Positions 21,221 to 31,400 of a stretch of 64,000 nt of DNA are shown here, in pieces. This stretch comes from Ostrinia nubilalis (Eukaryota; Arthropoda; Insecta; Lepidoptera; Crambidae): the NCBI RefSeq assembly GCF_963855985.1, contig NC_087096.1, positions 1,798,001 through 1,862,000 on the forward strand. Reading direction: 5' to 3'. Made by a program: the position numbers and the translations under genes. Numbering within the stretch: position 1 is the first letter of the stretch; each line of letters begins with the position of its first letter. Below the pieces are notes generated by a model that saw only the letters and a program-made list of their open reading frames with translations, was not told where the DNA came from and made no database searches.

Positions 21221-23680
21221 TGTACATTATCTAGTAGGTATGTATTACGTAGGAAGACACAATAGAGTTTGTTTAGTAATATCAAATTTTAAGATTACTC
21301 TTTTGACCATCAATCAATTCGTCAATCTTCTTGAATTGTTTACGTTTTCTTCGACACTGTTTACGTTTTTTCGAAGCTGTTTTCGTTTTTTTAATCCGAG
21401 AAAACAGAGTTACAAAGTGCCAACAAGATTTATAGTACGAATTTGTTTGTTTACTCTGTTGTTTGTGACAATTTATTAATACTTGACGACTGGGAACAAA
21501 ATTATTTTTAATTGTTCATAATCTGGTAGACAACCACACAAAACATATTAGTTTACAATGTTGATAAGTAAAACAAGTTCATTGACTTATCAACCTTTAA
21601 ATGACCGCGAAAATTTTCACTCCACTATAGTGCCTCCATAAAAAACAATTTCCCAGATCTCGCGATCCAGCAAATCCCGCGCTGAGTAATACCCCGGGAC
21701 GCCGGCATTTGTTTCATTTATTCCTTTATCCCGGGATCGGCCGGGATTCTGATGATGTACTGGTGGCCACATTACAATTGCGTTTCATTTTTCTTGCCCG
21801 TTCAAGGATGAAACGTTTTTGGAATTTTTTATTCCGTTCAGTATTCAAATTGAAGGTCTTTATTAAGTGGGCCCTTTTCGGGACATTTATACATAACACT
21901 AATCCAATAATTATTTGTAGCCAGTGCTAGAGAACTATACTGGAACCATAGAGCTTCAGTGAATTTTACATAAACTCATTAGCGAAAGCAGAAAAAAGAC
22001 GAATTTGTTTTTTTATTAATGTAAGTCATTCAGTCTTTGTGGAAATCCTTGGGGGAGGCCTTTGTCCAGCAGTGGACGTCTTTCGGCTGACACGAACGAA
22101 CGTTTTTAAGTGAAAAAGACATATTCTTTCCACGTTTCAAGTATAATTTTCATAATTATTTGCGCCTTTGTAATTCTAAAAAGGCATTCTAACTAACATT
22201 ATTACGTTTTCAGCCTCTACATGGTATTTTTTGTACGCACTCATTATTTAAACACTAGAATTATTAATCTTTATAAGTACCGTGATGTAAACGTTTACCT
22301 AAGCTTTTATAAAAACATGTTTGTTAAAACATTTTCTCTCCAATTTATTTCCACCATCTCCCTCAAAATACATAACTTTATCAGAGTTATTCATTTATGA
22401 AAAAATATTCAGAACTTTTAACAACAAGCTAGTTTCGTGCCTGACTGTGTTTTTTACTGGACAGTCTTGAATCAGGGATGGAGTAATGTATCGATGATTT
22501 AATCTATCGAAAAAATATCGACTGTGGATAAATTAACACGTCCTTCTTATCTGACATAAGATAATTTAAGAAACTTGAATTCTATCTGAAATAAACAAAA
22601 CAACAAATTCTTTTAATTTTAACTTCAACAGAAGTATTGAATCAGAATCATTCTAACATTCTAAATGCTAGAATGTTTAAGATGACTCAAAAAATCTTGT
22701 GTAGAGTAATTGTACAGTCGACTTGACAGCACATTCGATATTTTTGTTGGAAAATGACACCTATTTTTACAAAAAAAGCTACAGGTTTTTCTTGGTGTGG
22801 CAGCGTCTGTACACATACTTACATTGAATTACTTGTATCGATAAAAACCTTTGGACATCTCTATACCCAAGATTAGCAAACTTGGAGGGTCCAGATGCAT
22901 GCTAACTACTTGTGTAAAGTTAGTGATTTCATCAATACTACTTCTTGTAGTTTGCTGATTTTGAACTGATTTTATCCGATTCTCTCGTAGTTCACAGCCA
23001 TTTTTATGGTATTTTACTAATTCTAAAATATCTCCTTTAAAAGAGAGCCTCAAATAAATTAATTAACCATGTTTTTGGCAAGAAACGTTCCTTAATAGCG
23101 TACATACATTGTTCGTGCTCCACCGACGCGCACTAATCCAGTAAATCTCATTTGATTTATACCATATCTGAGCCGAGACTTCACACATTGCTTATGTATT
23201 AGATGAGTTAATTCCAAAACACCGCTGGATCCACCTGGCCGAACTCCAAGCTTTAGTATGTCGCAGGCGAGCCGTGGCTTCACTGCGGGAGGGTTTGATG
23301 CGGTATGTACAGCCGGGGTCATCACTTAGGGGATTCGGCCCTGACCGAAGCTACGCGGTTTACCGCACGCCGTTGGCTTGCACATCAGGAAACTAGTAGC
23401 TCTTAATAAAGCTTTTTAAGCGGCCGAAAACCTGAAAAGACTGGACTAAAATGCCTAGTCATTAGGCTCTGCTGTGTGATGCCAAGCTTTGTAAGCGGGC
23501 CATAATTAGAGAAGATAATGCACTAAAGTACCTGCCGCATGATTTAACATGGCACTGGAGAACATAAAACTATTTGGAGGTGTAGAGTTTTTGTCGTGAA
23601 AGATAAACAAATGAACCTAGTGGTGTGTGTGCAACTGCACCAACTGTGTAGACCACCATCTTGCCAACACTGTTAGGCGA
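21221..23680. other. Intergenic, LINE tail only
   Basis: No gene is supported. A short GAAC-type LINE tail lies at 22031-22113. A GC-richer patch (21655-21800) and a region near 23090-23400 have balanced composition but nothing recognisable. Confidence 0.45.
22031..22113 (+). mobile_element. RTE-like LINE tail, GAAC-type
   Basis: Contains 'gtggaaatccttgggggagg', 'cctttgtccagcagtggacg' and a 'gacacgaacgaacg' end, the last ~60 bp of the same LINE family as 9645-9868. Confidence 0.7.
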
Positions 23681-23841
23681 TTATTCCACTGCACTGCGCT
23701 CCACTGCAACACGCGGGGTGACAAATTTAATCATTCTATGCTAGTCAATTTGTATAGAAAACACTTGTAGTACAACACACTCACAACGTGTTGGCGCACG
23801 TCTGTCACCCCGCTGCGACGGAGCGCGGTGCAGTGGGATAA
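23681..23841. mobile_element. MITE with ~40-bp inverted ends
   Basis: The left arm TTATTCCACTGCACTGCGCT onward is complementary to the right arm ending 'agcgcggtgcagtgggataa', and both continue to a 'ggggtgaca' block. It is 161 bp. The target duplication is not clear and no other copy was noticed. Confidence 0.6.
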
Positions 23842-24540
23842 ACTTATGACCGAGTGCAATTTTTACAGTTTTCTTTGATGACCCTCTTGTAACTAAGTAC
23901 TGCTGGTTCCCACTGTGTCCTAAATACATTTTACTTTTATTTTCAGGAACTGAGAAATTTTAAAAATAAGTAACTTATGAGCTCGTTTGTTTTGTCATCT
24001 CAGCATAGACACTCAAACCGAAACGCTCACAGTCAAGCCCCGTGTCGATTCCCAGTGCTTCCATTTATCTTTCCGCGGACGATTTCAGAGTCACCTGAGT
24101 GGCCAGTGTTCAGACAAGTTTAACTGCAGCCGACTCCATGAATCACCGCCTAACTTTATATGACCAGTCGCTTCTGTGATTTATTCTTTGGTAATGGATC
24201 TTTGAGGATTCTTCAGTTAAGTAGACGCGGATGACTCTCGGTTTCAGTTCTCGTTTACAATAGTGCACTATCGGGCAAACATTGAAACGATTTGAAAGCC
24301 AAATGACAGACAATGTGTTTTTAAAAGCGGATCGTGTCGCATTTCGTAGTTGTTAATCAAATAGGGAATATGCAAGGTTTTTTTATATCTCACAACAAAT
24401 CAATCAGTGCTTTTCAAAAGAATACGTTTACTATTACTGAGTGAAATTGAACTGAGATATTAATCTTGTTTGTGACTACGGCTGTAGCAACACAGACGAA
24501 ACGTAAAGAAGCCATTCTTGTAGATTAATGAAGTGAAGAG
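23842..24540. other. Intergenic, no gene seen
   Basis: A short open stretch (about 24000-24120) follows a possible acceptor, but it has no partner exon and no recognised product. Confidence 0.4.
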
Positions 24541-25073
24541 TTTTTGATTTCGGCTGGGCAGCGTTCGGGAAGCTACACGATATACTCACGTCCGAAATAC
24601 CGCAGTGCCTCAAGACAAAAGTCTTCGAGCAGTGTGTGTTGCCAGTGATGGTATATGGATCTGAAACGTGGTCGCTTACTATGGGCCTCATAAGAAGGCT
24701 CAAGGTCACCCAAAGGGCGATGGAACGGGCCATGCTTGGAGTTTACCTGCGTGATCGAATCAAAAATGAGGAGATCCGCAGGAGAACCAAAGTGACCGAA
24801 ATAGCTCGCAGAATTGCTAAAATCAAAAGTAGCAGTGGGCGGGGCACATAGCTCGTAGAGACGATGGCCGTTGGGGCAGAAAAGTTCTCGAGTGGCGACC
24901 ACGGGCTAGAAGACGTAGCGTGGGCAGGCCTCCTACTAGGTAGACCGACGATCTGGTAAAGGTCGCGGGAAGAGCCTGGATGCGGGCAGCGCTGGACCGT
25001 ACTTATGGAAAACCTTGGAGGAGGCCTTTGTCCAGCAGTGGACGTCATTTAGCTGAAACGAACGAACGAACGA
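24541..25073 (+). pseudogene. RTE-like LINE ORF fragment, GAAC-type
   Basis: The longest LINE remnant in the window. Words in order are FEQCVLPVMVYGSETWSL, LKVTQRAMERAMLGV, RDRIKNEEIRRRTKV, ARRIAKIK, then frame changes, then the WTSF-type end and an ACGAACGAACGAACGA tail. This is the thumb/C-terminal part of an RTE-type reverse transcriptase protein, and the catalytic palm domain is missing. Frameshifts and an in-frame stop show it is dead. Confidence 0.8.
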
Positions 25074-25082
25074 ATATTATAA

Positions 25083-25900
25083 TACAGGGTGTTTCTTGTA
25101 AGGTGTCAAGCCGAAGGCAGGTGATAGGTGAGGACTAGACCTATCGATTTCACCCCCATGTATGTTCTACGATTTTTCGTAGTTTAGAAGTTATCGTTAA
25201 TTTTGTGATTTTTCAAATTTTATGACCTAGTAGGCTTTAAATTTAAAGCTTTGTCCGCAGTACATCAATATTTTCATATTCCCTGTTGTATACCTACCAG
25301 ATGAAGGGCAAGAGCTTCCTCATTGTGGATAAAAAAAATTCTTTTCTGTTATTGTTTCTAAATGTGTTCTACATAACGTAAACTTAGGGGATTGCAAACA
25401 TTAGTTAGTCCTAAGAAAGTCAAAAACATGTAACGGAATCTCCGACTTACCACTTTAGTGGAGCGATTACAGAAAATAATGGCCTATTAAGTACATGTTT
25501 TTTTGTGTTATTATGAAAGTTCAGAAAACTGTGCAGTTTTTAAAATTATTTTGGACCTATGTAAGTTCTTTTTTTTTCAAACTTTTAAGTTGAAAATTTT
25601 TTTTTGTTTCTAGCAAAAATTGTGTATCTTGCATCAAAGATAGAAAGGTGATTATTTTTTTCAAACATGTGCAATTAATAGGGAATCTGTCAAAAAAAAG
25701 AAATCTGAGAAAAGCCAACCCAAAAAAAAAGAAAAAAAAATTTAAAGCCTACTAGGTCATGAAATTTGAAAAAATCACAAAATTAACGATAACTTCTAAA
25801 CTACGAAAAATCGTAGAACATACATGGGGGTGAAATCGATAGGTCTAGTCCTCACCTATCACCTGCCTTCGGCTTGACACCTTACAAGAAACACCCTGTA
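25083..25900. mobile_element. Foldback element with ~160-bp inverted ends
   Basis: The left arm 25083-25247 and right arm 25741-25900 are almost identical inverted repeats (about one substitution and one single-base indel seen). They start TACAGGGTGTTTCTTGTAAG. The ~490-bp AT-rich middle has no coding frame. TA at both ends fits the other TACAGGGTG elements. Confidence 0.8.
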
Positions 25901-26835
25901 TATTTCATTTGAGTTGATGATAATAACACATTAGGATATTCAAAATAATATGATTGTGAGTGTAGTTCACAAGAACGACATTCAAACTCATCCTTTTAGG
26001 GAACAAACGACATATTGTTCCAACTATCTCCAACAGAACTGAGGCACACTTATGTATACAAAGGGCGCATTCCTCAACTCGGCAACAATGCGAAACATTG
26101 CTTTAGTATACTCAGCTTCAATATTTTATGAGCACAGACTTTATAGGCGTAGGCCTTAGGGCTAGGACACACCTTCACAGTTTTGGGTAAGCGAATTTTG
26201 GATTGGGGTTGAAAAACCGGTAAATAATCACCTGCAGCATTGCTGAAAGGTAAATTTTTATAAAGGTTTGTGATGCAACATAAACGCTTTGGTACTGGTA
26301 TCCTGGCTAAATATTCACGTGAAGAAATGGCATAAGACTTAAAGACTTCAAATACAAAATAAAAACAATTCCCAAGATCATTCTTTAATATCGGTTCTAA
26401 TAGAATCGGAGAATCAAATGATACCGAGAAATAAAACGGAACAGCGCCATCTCTTGGTCGAATTCAGAACTAACTTTAAGATAAAGTTTTAATAGTATAA
26501 CAGTAAAAAACGGTTAGGATCGGTCTAAAGTTAGGTCGCGGGAAGTGCCTATACGCGGGCAGCGCAGGATCGTGGAAATCCTTGGGAGAGGCCTTTGTAC
26601 AGCAGTAGACGTCATTTAGCTGATACGAACGAAAAAATCTGAAGTTATTGTTATATCGTTATTGATTCCGAGTGTACCTAACGAATGTTGCCAACGACAA
26701 GACAAACTAGCAGCATTAACATTCTAATCTCGCGGGAACAAATCGAATGGCGCGCGGCCAACTGCCGTGCTTCATATTGCTGCAACTTGCGGTGTACTGA
26801 TGTGGATGAGGCAGTATCTACTGAAAGCTAAGCTA
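25901..26835. other. Intergenic, LINE tail only
   Basis: No gene is seen. A decayed GAAC-type LINE tail is at 26540-26635 ('gtcgcgggaagtgcct', 'cttgggagaggcctttgtac'). Confidence 0.45.
26540..26635 (+). mobile_element. RTE-like LINE tail, decayed
   Basis: Parallels the last 100 bp of 9645-9868 with gaps ('gcgggcagcgcaggatcgtgg', 'gacgtcatttagctgatacgaacg'). Confidence 0.65.
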
Positions 26836-26960
26836 TAGCCGGACCCGCTGGATAGACGCCATCACAAAATCTACTGAGTCCACCATGGTCCAGTGTACTC
26901 GCGACGCCTCTCACAGGCAGAAATGGAAGCACATCGGTAGGAGAGCTACCCTTGGAGATG
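26836..26960 (+). pseudogene. LINE C-terminal fragment, different family
   Basis: A plus-strand frame reads RWIDAITKS then CTRDASHRQKWKHIGRRAT. This is the 'RW.D.I' plus 'RDR..W' C-terminal signature common in non-LTR retrotransposon proteins. It is short, with no start and no active domain. It is not the same family as the GAAC or ATG-tailed copies. Confidence 0.55.
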
Positions 26961-27028
26961 ACATCGAACACCCCACCGTGTACCTCGTCAGCGCAACCAC
27001 GACCACTCTGACAAAATTGCACGACTAA

Positions 27029-27223
27029 GGCCCAGAACAGACGGTGAAACGCAACTGCAACGAAACTGCAACTGCTAGTTACTTTTGAGTTGCATCTAAG
27101 TTTCTGCCATAGCGTCCGTTGAGAGACCACACATGACGCGACCAGTTTGAAACTTTCAGTTTCAGTTTCATTCATCAGAATCATCAGAAAGTTGCAGTTG
27201 CGTTTCACCGTCTGTTCTGGGCC
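27029..27223. mobile_element. Harbinger-like MITE, GGCCCRGAACAGACGG family
   Basis: Second copy of the element at 6093, in reverse orientation, 195 bp. Direct TAA at 27026-27028 and 27224-27226. Ends GGCCCAGAACAGACGGTGAA and complement are nearly perfect. Confidence 0.85.
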
Positions 27224-27581
27224 TAAGAAGATAGCCGGAATATAAGAACATAGACAACATTGCATTAAGCCAGAAGGTGGCGCTACTGTACTTAAAGGCG
27301 GCGCCACTCACACGAAATAGGTAGGTCTGTTCCCTTTTTGTCACGGTTTCGGAAAAGCTTTGATGCGTCGATAACACAACTATGCACAATTATTGGTGAC
27401 ATTTTGGTTTGATGTTTTTTTGGAGTACCTACTTCTGCAACATAGCTTGCGTCTTTGTTATTTTTCCCTTTGTAATTTCATTGTAAAATACATTGAGGGT
27501 GAACGGTTAATTTTGTTACTTTTAGATCACAAAAAAATCTTCTAAAACTACTTTGTTTATTCACCGTTTTCCACTGTAAAG

Positions 27582-27663
27582 TTCTGATAGATGTTTATTA
27601 TACGACATTATTCCCATTTATAGTATTGAGGCAAAACACCTTAATACTTATTATAATTCTCAC
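27582..27663 (+). pseudogene. Candidate host exon, left half, broken by BEL insertion
   Basis: A pyrimidine-rich stretch ends in ...GTAAAG at 27581 (possible splice acceptor). From 27583 the plus-strand frame stays open to the BEL target site at 27659-27663. With the element and one target copy removed, the frame continues at 34904 to a GTATGT donor after 35019, giving about 66 open codons in all. The peptide looks protein-like (LYDIIPIYSIEAKHLN, then HCKQILGIHN and IPESLLKELK) but I do not recognise the family. Inference only. Confidence 0.4.
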
Positions 27664-28249
27664 TGTAGTAGCCTAAATCCTACATCTCTTTTGGTTTGTA
27701 ATCAGATGGCGGTTAAATTTATAATTCTTGGTTCATACCTATTAGGCTAGGTTTTCGATGTATTAGTGGACTGTATTTCTGCGGATGCTTAAACAGCTGC
27801 CTAAAGAACGCAGTTGTAAGCTTGCAAATAATAACTGGGACGAAGAGACCGAAGAAAAATGACGACAGGAAATTTGGAAAGGAAACATGCGCACTTACCA
27901 ATAATATCTCCGTCGGGCACTCTTCAAGTTTCACAAGCCACACACGATGGTTCCGAGCCGAACACTTAGCAATTATTGTTCTTTAGAGCTGTCTTGCACA
28001 AAATCGATATAAAATATAGGTCACGCACAAATTAATAAAGACACGTCTGTCTCAGCGTAGGCGCAAATTAGGAAGGGGCGATGTCCACCGTATGCGTTGC
28101 ACATTCGTAGATCGCGGTGACAGACGAAGACGGCAACAGCAAAAGTGCACATGTTGGAAAGGGATGGGAGATGATGGGATTTAAAACATTTGCAAGCTTA
28201 CCCTACAATAATTTTATTTTTACAAACCGCAAAAATACGAAATCCAACA
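27664..28249 (-). repeat. 3' LTR of the BEL/Pao element
   Basis: 586 bp, identical to 34313-34898. It lies downstream of gag-pol on the coding strand, directly after the polypurine tract. Confidence 0.95.
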
Positions 28250-28262
28250 TCCCCCCGGCCTT
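28250..28262 (-). other. Polypurine tract
   Basis: On the coding strand AAGGCCGGGGGGA abuts the TGTTGG start of the 3' LTR. Position and purine content fit the plus-strand primer of reverse transcription. Short and interrupted by CC, so the exact limits are inferred. Confidence 0.7.
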
Positions 28263-28415
28263 GAAGAAACCCTTCAAAACAAAGAGAAAATCGCCCCATG
28301 TAATACATAGAGCGTAGCACATAAGGTGCAGAAGTTAATTGATAAGTGAATAAACAAAAAAAAAATAAAAATAAAACTAAATATAAATTTGCTACGTAAA
28401 CAAAAGTAGAGAAGA

Positions 28416-31400
28416 CTATTGAGTCGGAAGCGGGCATAGCCGCACCACTGGGCGTTTATAAGTGCCAGTTTTTGTTTTTATTTCCGCAACGCGCGTTACT
28501 CCATCCTTGCCAGGAAAAATACTTGTAATTATTCCTAAAGGCCACTGTAAAGGTGGAGAGTTTTCTACAATTAGTAGAACTACGGTACCTACTTTTATTG
28601 GATTAGAAGGTGTATTCCATTTTTCACGCAATTGCAAATTATGTAAATACTCCGATCTAAATCTTTTCCAGAAGGACTGAACAAGCGAATCCATCAATGA
28701 GAAACGAGACAGTAAATTAGTTCGTTGTTCAGCCAAATCAGCCGCAGGTAGGCACTCGAGTGGAGCGGTAGATAAAAAATGCGACGGTGTAAGCGCGAGC
28801 GGTTCCGATGGGTCAGAACTTAAAACATAAAGAGGTCGACTATTGAGCACTGCTTCAATCTGAGCAAGAACAGTCGACATCTCCTCAAAAGTGAGAATTT
28901 GATTCCCGATGACGCGGAATAATAGCGATTTAGCGCTCTTAACGTTCGCTTCCCATAGGCCACCAAAATGGCTCGCAGTGGGAGGATTCATTCGCCACGT
29001 GATGCGATTCTTCGCGAGTTCATGACTAAAAGTTTGATAATAATCGTCAGTTTTTAAAAACTCGTGAAGTTCATTAAAATAAGCTTTACTTGCAACAAAA
29101 TTGGTGCCATTGTCGCTATATAAGAACGTACAAGGGCCACGTCGCGACAAGAAACGCTTAAATGCGTCAATAAAAGAAGCCGAAGTTAAATTAGAAACGA
29201 GTTCCAAGTGAACTGCTTTAGTCACAAGACAAATAAATAAGCATAAGTATGCTTTTACGCTGCGAACGCCGCGCTTGCGATATGGCGTAATATAAAGAGG
29301 GCCTGCGTAATCTACGCCCGTGTGTAGAAACGCTTTGCATTGCTCCAATCTACATTTAGGCAAATCAGCCATTGGCGGGAAAGTAGACTTCGGATGAAGC
29401 CGAAAACAAATGTTACATTTATGGATGAGCTGTCTAACAACACGTCTAGCGGAAATAATCCAATATTTAGACTTTAAAAGAGCAATTAATAACTGCGGTC
29501 CGGCGTGGCAGTTGTCACGGTGATAAGATTCAATTAGAAGTTCGACTATACGTCCCTGTTTAGGCAGTAGTATAGGATGCTTAGATGAATAATCTAGTGT
29601 CGAGTTCGATAAGCGACCTCCGACGCGTAATATTCCATCACATAAAAACGGATATAATTTTAATAATTTTGATGAACATGGTTGTTTGTTAGACACCTTT
29701 TTAATATCCTCTGAAAAATATACAGATTGCACAGCCTGAATTACTTTTAATTCGGCGGCATTTAAATCGTCAGCGGTAATGACATTATTTTGCGGTAGCC
29801 TCTTCATAAATCTGAGCATATAAACAGTGACGCGTAAAAGCTTGTCCCACGAGGAACAGCGAGATGCAAGAGACAAAATAGGATTTTCAGCTTCAGTTAC
29901 CTTTTTAGTAGCAACATGAGAAACTGTTTTTTCTTCAGGCAAAGATAATTTGTTAGGTGCAAATTGTTGTATAGGCCAATTGTCAATAGGCAGTGAAAGC
30001 CAAAACGGTCCTTTAAACCAAAGTTCGTGCTGAATTAACTGCGCGGGCGTAAGTCCGCGAGATACACAATCTGCGGGGTTTTGTACGCCGGGAATGAAGT
30101 ATAACTTATCAGGCGAAATATTTGTTTGAATTTGTGAAATGCGGTTGGCAACATAAGTATCAAATCTATGTGGCGAAGCGACCGACCAACATAGTGCGAC
30201 TTCTGAATCTGAGAAAGCGTAAATGTTATCAATTTCATATCTATTTGACATGCTGTCGTAAACGATTTTAAGAAAACGAGACATTAATAATATTCCATTG
30301 AGCTCTAAGCGCGCGAGCGTGATCTTAGGTTTAGCAGACGCGACGCGCGATTTTGAACATAAAAGCGTGACAATAGGAGGCATATTGCCATTTACGACGT
30401 GTAAATAAATAACACAACCATATGCGGATTCACTAGCGTCTGAAAAACCAATCAAAGAAACTTTAGAGCCGCATTTAATGCCTACATGGCGCGGGAACGA
30501 CAAGCGGGATATTTGCGGTAATTCAAACAAATATTGTTGCCATACATTAATAATGCGGGAGGGGGGCACATCGTCCCAATCAAGATTGAGAAGCCAAAGC
30601 TCTTTAATTAATAATTTAGCGAAAAGAATAATAGGTCCGACGAGTCCTAAAACGTCGTACAGACGAGCGGTGGCGGATAAAATGGCGCGCTTTGTACAAA
30701 CTAGTGGCGGACTAGAAGTCTCAAAAACAAAAGTGTCTTGGGCGGGTAACCAGCGCAAGCCTAAAATCTTAAATATATTTCCGTCATCAAAGGAAATAAA
30801 TTCAGATTGGCGGTGCGACTCGGGTATTTGCTCGAGTAACTCAAGCGAATTGGAAGTCCACTTGACCAAATCGAAACCACCGGCTTTGAACAGCTGAATT
30901 AATTCTCTGGCTATCTTAACTGCTTCTGGAAGAGAAGAAGCAGAAGAAGCCAGGTCATCCATATAGATGTCTCTTTCTACGACGGAGGCTGCGTCTGGCC
31001 AATGGTGCCGTTCGTCACTAGCAAGTTGGCGCAAAGTGCGGAGTGCCAAGAATGGCGAAGATCTGAGCCCAAATGTGACTCGAGTAAACTCAAAAGTTTC
31101 TAGCGGGTCTGTATCAGAAAATCTATATAAAATACGTTGATATTTGCGGTGCGGAGGATTAGTATGAATACACAAATACATTTGTTTAACATCTGCAAAA
31201 AATGCAATACTGAATAAACGAACGTTCAAAAGAATATGAAAAATATCAGCCTGTAGATTGCAACCGGAGTGTAAGACATCGTTAAGTGACAGGCCGGTGT
31301 CAGTCTTGGCACTGCCATCCAAAACAGGGCGAACTTTAGTGGTCGACTTGTCGTCGCGAACCACAGGATGATGCGGTAAATAAAAACCCGGAGACTCACA

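Noticed and set aside
26828..27307. Long minus-strand open frame of about 159 codons
   Set aside because: It runs through the Harbinger-like MITE and antisense to a LINE fragment. The openness comes from repeat sequence, not from a gene.
30478..30897. 139-codon plus-strand frame inside the BEL element
   Set aside because: It is a shadow of the gag-pol frame on the opposite strand with no independent features.
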